NCBI RefSeq assembly: GCF_000472385.1
Contig: NZ_AWZU01000018.1
Span: forward strand, 88,358-152,357
Length of the DNA stretch: 64,000 bases
From: Bradyrhizobium sp. ARR65
Lineage (GTDB): Bacteria > Pseudomonadota > Alphaproteobacteria > Rhizobiales > Xanthobacteraceae
Direction: 5' to 3'
The notes under the pieces are model-generated. The model had not been told where the DNA came from. It did not search any database and saw nothing but the letters and a program-made list of their open reading frames with translations. Shown piece after piece: positions 61,345-64,000 of this stretch. The position numbers were made by a program, and so were the translations under genes. The first letter of the stretch is position 1. Every line of letters starts with the position of its first letter.

Positions 61345-61968
61345 ATGTCACAGCAAGAAAGCCGCCTCGCCGAGTCCGATCTTGCCGAAGCTGTCGCAAG
61401 CGGCCCGACTCTGACCGCGCTCGAAGCGGTCCGGCCACAGGCCATGCGCGCCGCCGCCGCTGACGAAGAGGGCGCTATTGCGCGCCAGCTCAACGGCTCG
61501 CTGACTGCGCTCCTGCTCTACATGGGCGAGATCAAGCAACTCAGCCGAGCGCTGTCGCAGAGCCCGGAGGATCGGGCTTACCTGCAGAAGATCGTCGATC
61601 ACGCGCTCCAACAAACCGAACGGGTTTGCGCGCTGGTCAAGCAGGTCGACACAGCCCAGCAAGGTGCGCTGCCTGCCACCAACGCCAAATTTGAATTCGA
61701 GGAGCGCGTAGTGCGCCCCAGGGAGATCGGCCAGGCACGCCTTGCCTGCGCCACCGAGGCTGGCCAGCGTCCGCTGACGAAGCGCGAACGCGAGGTCTTG
61801 CAGCTTATCAGCGAAGGCCACTCCAACAAGCAAGGCGCGTTGCGGATGCGCATCAGCCCGCGCACCTTCGAGAGCCATCGCGCCGAGGCGATGCGAAAGC
61901 TCGGCGCGCGTAACACCGCGGAGCTGGTACGCGCCGCGCTGCTGCTGATCGGCGAGCGTACCGGCTGA
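61345..61968 (+). CDS. LuxR-type HTH regulator with an N-terminal four-helix-like domain
   Basis: 207 residues. The C-terminal helix-turn-helix is LTKREREVLQLISEGHSNKQ with MRISPRTFESHRAEAMRKLG, close to FixJ/NarL output domains. The N-terminal part (residues about 40-105: IARQLNGSLTALLLYMGEIK, then LQKIVDHALQQTERVCALV) has the spacing of a histidine-kinase dimerisation domain, but a Gln stands where the phospho-acceptor His would be. No receiver domain is present. It is probably controlled by protein contact rather than phosphorylation, which is inference. Confidence 0.83.
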   Translation: MSQQESRLAESDLAEAVASGPTLTALEAVRPQAMRAAAADEEGAIARQLNGSLTALLLYMGEIKQLSRALSQSPEDRAYLQKIVDHALQQTERVCALVKQVDTAQQGALPATNAKFEFEERVVRPREIGQARLACATEAGQRPLTKREREVLQLISEGHSNKQGALRMRISPRTFESHRAEAMRKLGARNTAELVRAALLLIGERTG

Positions 61969-62015
61969 AAGCCAAACGCGGTCGCCAATCCGTTGGGGTC
62001 GCGGGTCGCCCTTAG

Positions 62016-62062
62016 AGCATGATCCGGAAAAGTGTGAAGCGGTTTTCCGAAAGGATCATGCT
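62016..62062. repeat. Palindromic repeat, AGCATGATCC family
   Basis: AGCATGATCC (62016-62025) pairs perfectly with GGATCATGCT (62053-62062), with an inner GGAAAA/TTTTCC pair. Same family as 59554-59600. Located between the LuxR-type gene and the small gene at 62114. Confidence 0.85.
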
Positions 62063-62113
62063 CAAAACGAGAATCTGAAGCGCGACGGCGATCCAACCTA
62101 ATCCCATCGCGCT

Positions 62114-62362
62114 TTAGTAAAAGTCTTCCCGGAATGAATTGACGTGCGGTGCCGCGCGCCGCGCTGTGGCTGCCTGCTTCGGCGGGTTCGGGATGATGGT
62201 GATGATCCAGCGCGGCGGAACGCTTGCTTCCTGTTCCTGCACCGAACGGACATGCCCGGTGATCGTCGTGTCGCCGGCCCTGACGGTGGCTGTTCTCCCG
62301 TTGAATTGCGCCATACGGAAACGCCGCATCTCCCTTTGATCGGCCGTTTCGAATGTGAACAT
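62114..62362 (-). CDS. Hypothetical basic protein, 82 residues
   Basis: Small protein with an N-terminal strand-rich half (MFTFETADQREMRRFRMAQF, NGRTATVRAGDTTITGHVRSV, then ASVPPRWIITIIP) and a basic tail. The TxxGxVRSV pattern with IITIIP suggests a small beta-barrel (SH3- or PilZ-like size), which I cannot confirm. AGGAGGG before ATG 62362 is a strong Shine-Dalgarno. No family is recognised. Confidence 0.65.
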   Translation of the reverse strand: MFTFETADQREMRRFRMAQFNGRTATVRAGDTTITGHVRSVQEQEASVPPRWIITIIPNPPKQAATARRAAPHVNSFREDFY

Positions 62363-62589
62363 GGAGCCCTCCTGTGCCTGCCGCGACTATCTCCTTTCAT
62401 CCTTAGCCGGATATGAAAATTGGATGCCGTAGAAGTACGGCCGCGGCTTATGGCGCGGACGCGAGCCGCTGCGGCGATCTGGTCGGATCGGAGGCTTCAC
62501 TGTTCGCCGCGCCGGAAGCATCATCGGGACCCGAAGGGCCGCGTTAGCGCAGTCGCTGAACTGAGCGAATCGAAAGGGCGCGCCCCGGC

Positions 62590-62672
62590 GTTATTGCGAG
62601 CGCAAGTGACGCCTCGCCATAGCTCGCGGAGCGTGCGACGGCGGGTCGTCGCTTTCGCTCCTCGCAATGACG
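62590..62672. repeat. Palindromic repeat, GTCATTGCGAG family, inverted copy
   Basis: Read on the minus strand it repeats about 60 bp of the left half of the element at 36053-36212, including GACGACCCGCCGT and GAGCTATGGCGAGGCGT. Outer arms are TTATTGCGAGCG and CTCCTCGCAATGACGG. The rest of the 431-bp gap 62363-62793 shows no convincing gene. Confidence 0.85.
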
Positions 62673-62793
62673 GGGCCTGGTTGAAGAGGCTCGTCCGGCT
62701 CTGCAAGTTGATCAGCGACCGCTCCAGCGCAAATCGTGCAGCAGTTCTCTGGAAAGATCACTGCGCCCGAGCGCGGCTTTGTCGGCGGCTCGG

Positions 62794-63183
62794 CTATTCG
62801 GCCGGGCCGAACACCGCTTCCATCTTGGATTTCAGCGTCGCGGCGTTGAACGGTTTGACGATGTAGTTGCTGACGCCGGCCTTCTTGGCCGCGATGACGT
62901 TTTCGGTCTTGGATTCCGCGGTGATCATGATGAAGGGAGTCTTCGAGAGCTCCGGGCTGGCGCGCACTTCGCGCAGCAGGTCATAGCCGGTCATCGGCTC
63001 CATGTTCCAATCGGAGATCACGAGCCCATATCTCTTGCCGCGCATCCTGTTCAGCGCCGACGATCCATCGCAGGCGTCGTCGACTTTTTCGAAGCCGAGC
63101 TGCCGCAGGAGATTGCGGATGATCCGGATCATGGTGCTGTAATCGTCGACCACAAGGATCGGCATCGACAAATCAAAGGCCAT
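62794..63183 (-). CDS. cheY: Chemotaxis-type single-domain response regulator CheY
   Basis: 129-residue stand-alone receiver. The acidic pocket is in ILVVDDYSTM, the phospho-acceptor Asp is in LVISDWNMEPMTGYDLL, Thr is in FIMITAES and Lys is in NYIVKPFN. These match CheY proteins that bind the flagellar switch. ATG 63183 follows GGAGGGAA, which decides it over the longer frame to 63234. It is divergent from the cheA gene across a 638-bp gap, rather than inside a che operon. Confidence 0.93.
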   Translation of the reverse strand: MAFDLSMPILVVDDYSTMIRIIRNLLRQLGFEKVDDACDGSSALNRMRGKRYGLVISDWNMEPMTGYDLLREVRASPELSKTPFIMITAESKTENVIAAKKAGVSNYIVKPFNAATLKSKMEAVFGPAE

Positions 63184-63821
63184 GTCTTCCCTCCGCACAG
63201 TTCGCAAACGGCCGGACAGGGGCGAGACGTTCACAGCAACGAAGGTGTTCGATGTTGTCTTGAACTCGCGCTCGTCAGCATCGTGACAAATAGCAGCAGC
63301 GGTTGAACGGCGCGTTAATCGTGCGAGCTCTCGTAGTTCTACGGGTGCGCAATCATGATGTGCAGCCGACGAAGGCGATCGGCGCAGTCCGCGTGTGAGC
63401 TGCGCAAGCCATCGTTCGGCCGCACGTCATTTTGAGCCGCGCAAGCAGGCTCGCCGACGCAATTTCCGCGGCGTGGTTAGCGGACAATTAAACAACACCG
63501 GCAAATTGCTTTCGATATCAACGCGGCATTGCGGCCGACAACGACGTTCGCGCCGATATTTCCCCATGAAATCGCGCAAAGGCTCGCCGGCGGCAACCGC
63601 TGCGAGCGCAGCCTGCGTCCGTATTTGCACGGAACACGCCGTTAACGGGAATGAGAAACCCGAAGGGCTATTCATTGCAGCACGGAAATATGTGGCCTCT
63701 CTCCGGCGGAGCCGATCACGAAAGTCACCACCGCATCGCTGGCCGACGCGCCGGGTCTGCAATCCCATAAGATCAGGCACGAGGGGCGATCGGAGCCCGG
63801 AGCCTTGGAAGGTTTGTTCTG
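63184..63821. other. Divergent cheY-cheA intergenic region
   Basis: 638 bp that should contain both promoters. I find no convincing gene; frames crossing it are Arg-rich and lack start signals. No clear sigma-54 or flagellar-type promoter was recognised. Confidence 0.45.
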
Positions 63822-64000
63822 ATGGATGATCTGTTGCGGGAGTTTTTGACGGAGACCAGCGAGAGCCTGGACACCGTCGACAATCAGCTGGTGAAGTTCG
63901 AGCAGGAGCCGAACAACGCCAAGATCCTGGATAACATCTTCCGCCTGGTGCACACGATCAAGGGGACCTGCGGCTTTTTGGGGCTGCCGCGGCTGGAAGC
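63822..64000 (+). CDS. cheA: Chemotaxis histidine kinase CheA, N-terminal part only
   Basis: The frame starts MDDLLREFLTETSESLDTVD and runs off the window end after about 60 residues. It is the beginning of an Hpt (P1) domain; the phospho-acceptor His lies in FRLVHTIKGTCGFLGL, the standard CheA P1 motif. GGAAGG sits about nine bases before the ATG. The divergent cheY supports a chemotaxis locus. CheA cannot be told from other Hpt-containing kinases by this fragment alone, but the sequence and context favour CheA. Confidence 0.85.
   Translation, partial: MDDLLREFLTETSESLDTVDNQLVKFEQEPNNAKILDNIFRLVHTIKGTCGFLGLPRLE

Noticed and set aside
1..64000. CRISPR array, tRNA, rRNA or insertion sequence
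   Set aside because: Looked for regularly spaced direct repeats, tRNA-like folds and transposase motifs; none seen by eye, though a tRNA could be missed without a scan.

Overview
The window looks like the replication-origin side of a GC-rich alphaproteobacterial chromosome, most likely Bradyrhizobium or a close relative (Nitrobacteraceae). The basis is the minus-strand order rpsT, dnaA, dnaN, recF, gyrB, murA, a DUF3551-type secreted protein, a CpaB-E pilus cluster, CheY/CheA at the right edge, and many short palindromic repeats of the kind scattered through rhizobial genomes. Genus assignment is from memory of synteny and families; no search was run. I saw no tRNA, rRNA, insertion sequence or CRISPR array.

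Layout. 0-13 kb: a truncated gabD-type dehydrogenase, a SulP-STAS-cNMP transporter, purC, a pirin, an MBOAT/SGNH O-acetylation pair, a MmgE/PrpD protein, and a MATE-DUF2867-DUF429-like operon. 13-25 kb: the replication block murA, gyrB, recF, dnaN, dnaA and rpsT, interrupted by a plus-strand acyltransferase-SGNH fusion and by a small GIY-YIG gene bracketed by inverted hairpins. 25-36 kb: small membrane protein, msrA, a polysaccharide-export protein, an HD-GYP regulator, an acyl-CoA ligase, VOC and Bug-type proteins, a secreted serine protease, then a membrane protein / winged-helix regulator / UppS-paralogue module and a PilZ protein. 36-41 kb: cpaBCDE. 41-44 kb: a run of small genes of unknown function with repeats. 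44-50 kb: fadD, a second acyltransferase, and pta-ackA. 50-59 kb: a tandem DUF2380 protein divergent from a NarL-type two-component system, a LysR regulator divergent from an MFS exporter and aldo/keto reductase, and a metabolite:proton symporter. 59-64 kb: an unknown 419-residue protein, a LuxR-type regulator, cheY, and the start of cheA.

The best candidates for something undescribed are: (1) the 33.7-35.5 kb module, where near-identical palindromes (CTTTG-5-CAAAG) sit before the membrane-protein/regulator operon and across the proposed start codon of the UppS paralogue, suggesting one regulator controlling an extra polyprenyl-diphosphate synthase; (2) the GIY-YIG cassette between dnaN and recF, whose flanking inverted hairpins differ by a compensatory base pair; (3) MurA with Asp in place of the usual loop Cys; (4) a perfect FixK/FNR-type site upstream of pta-ackA.
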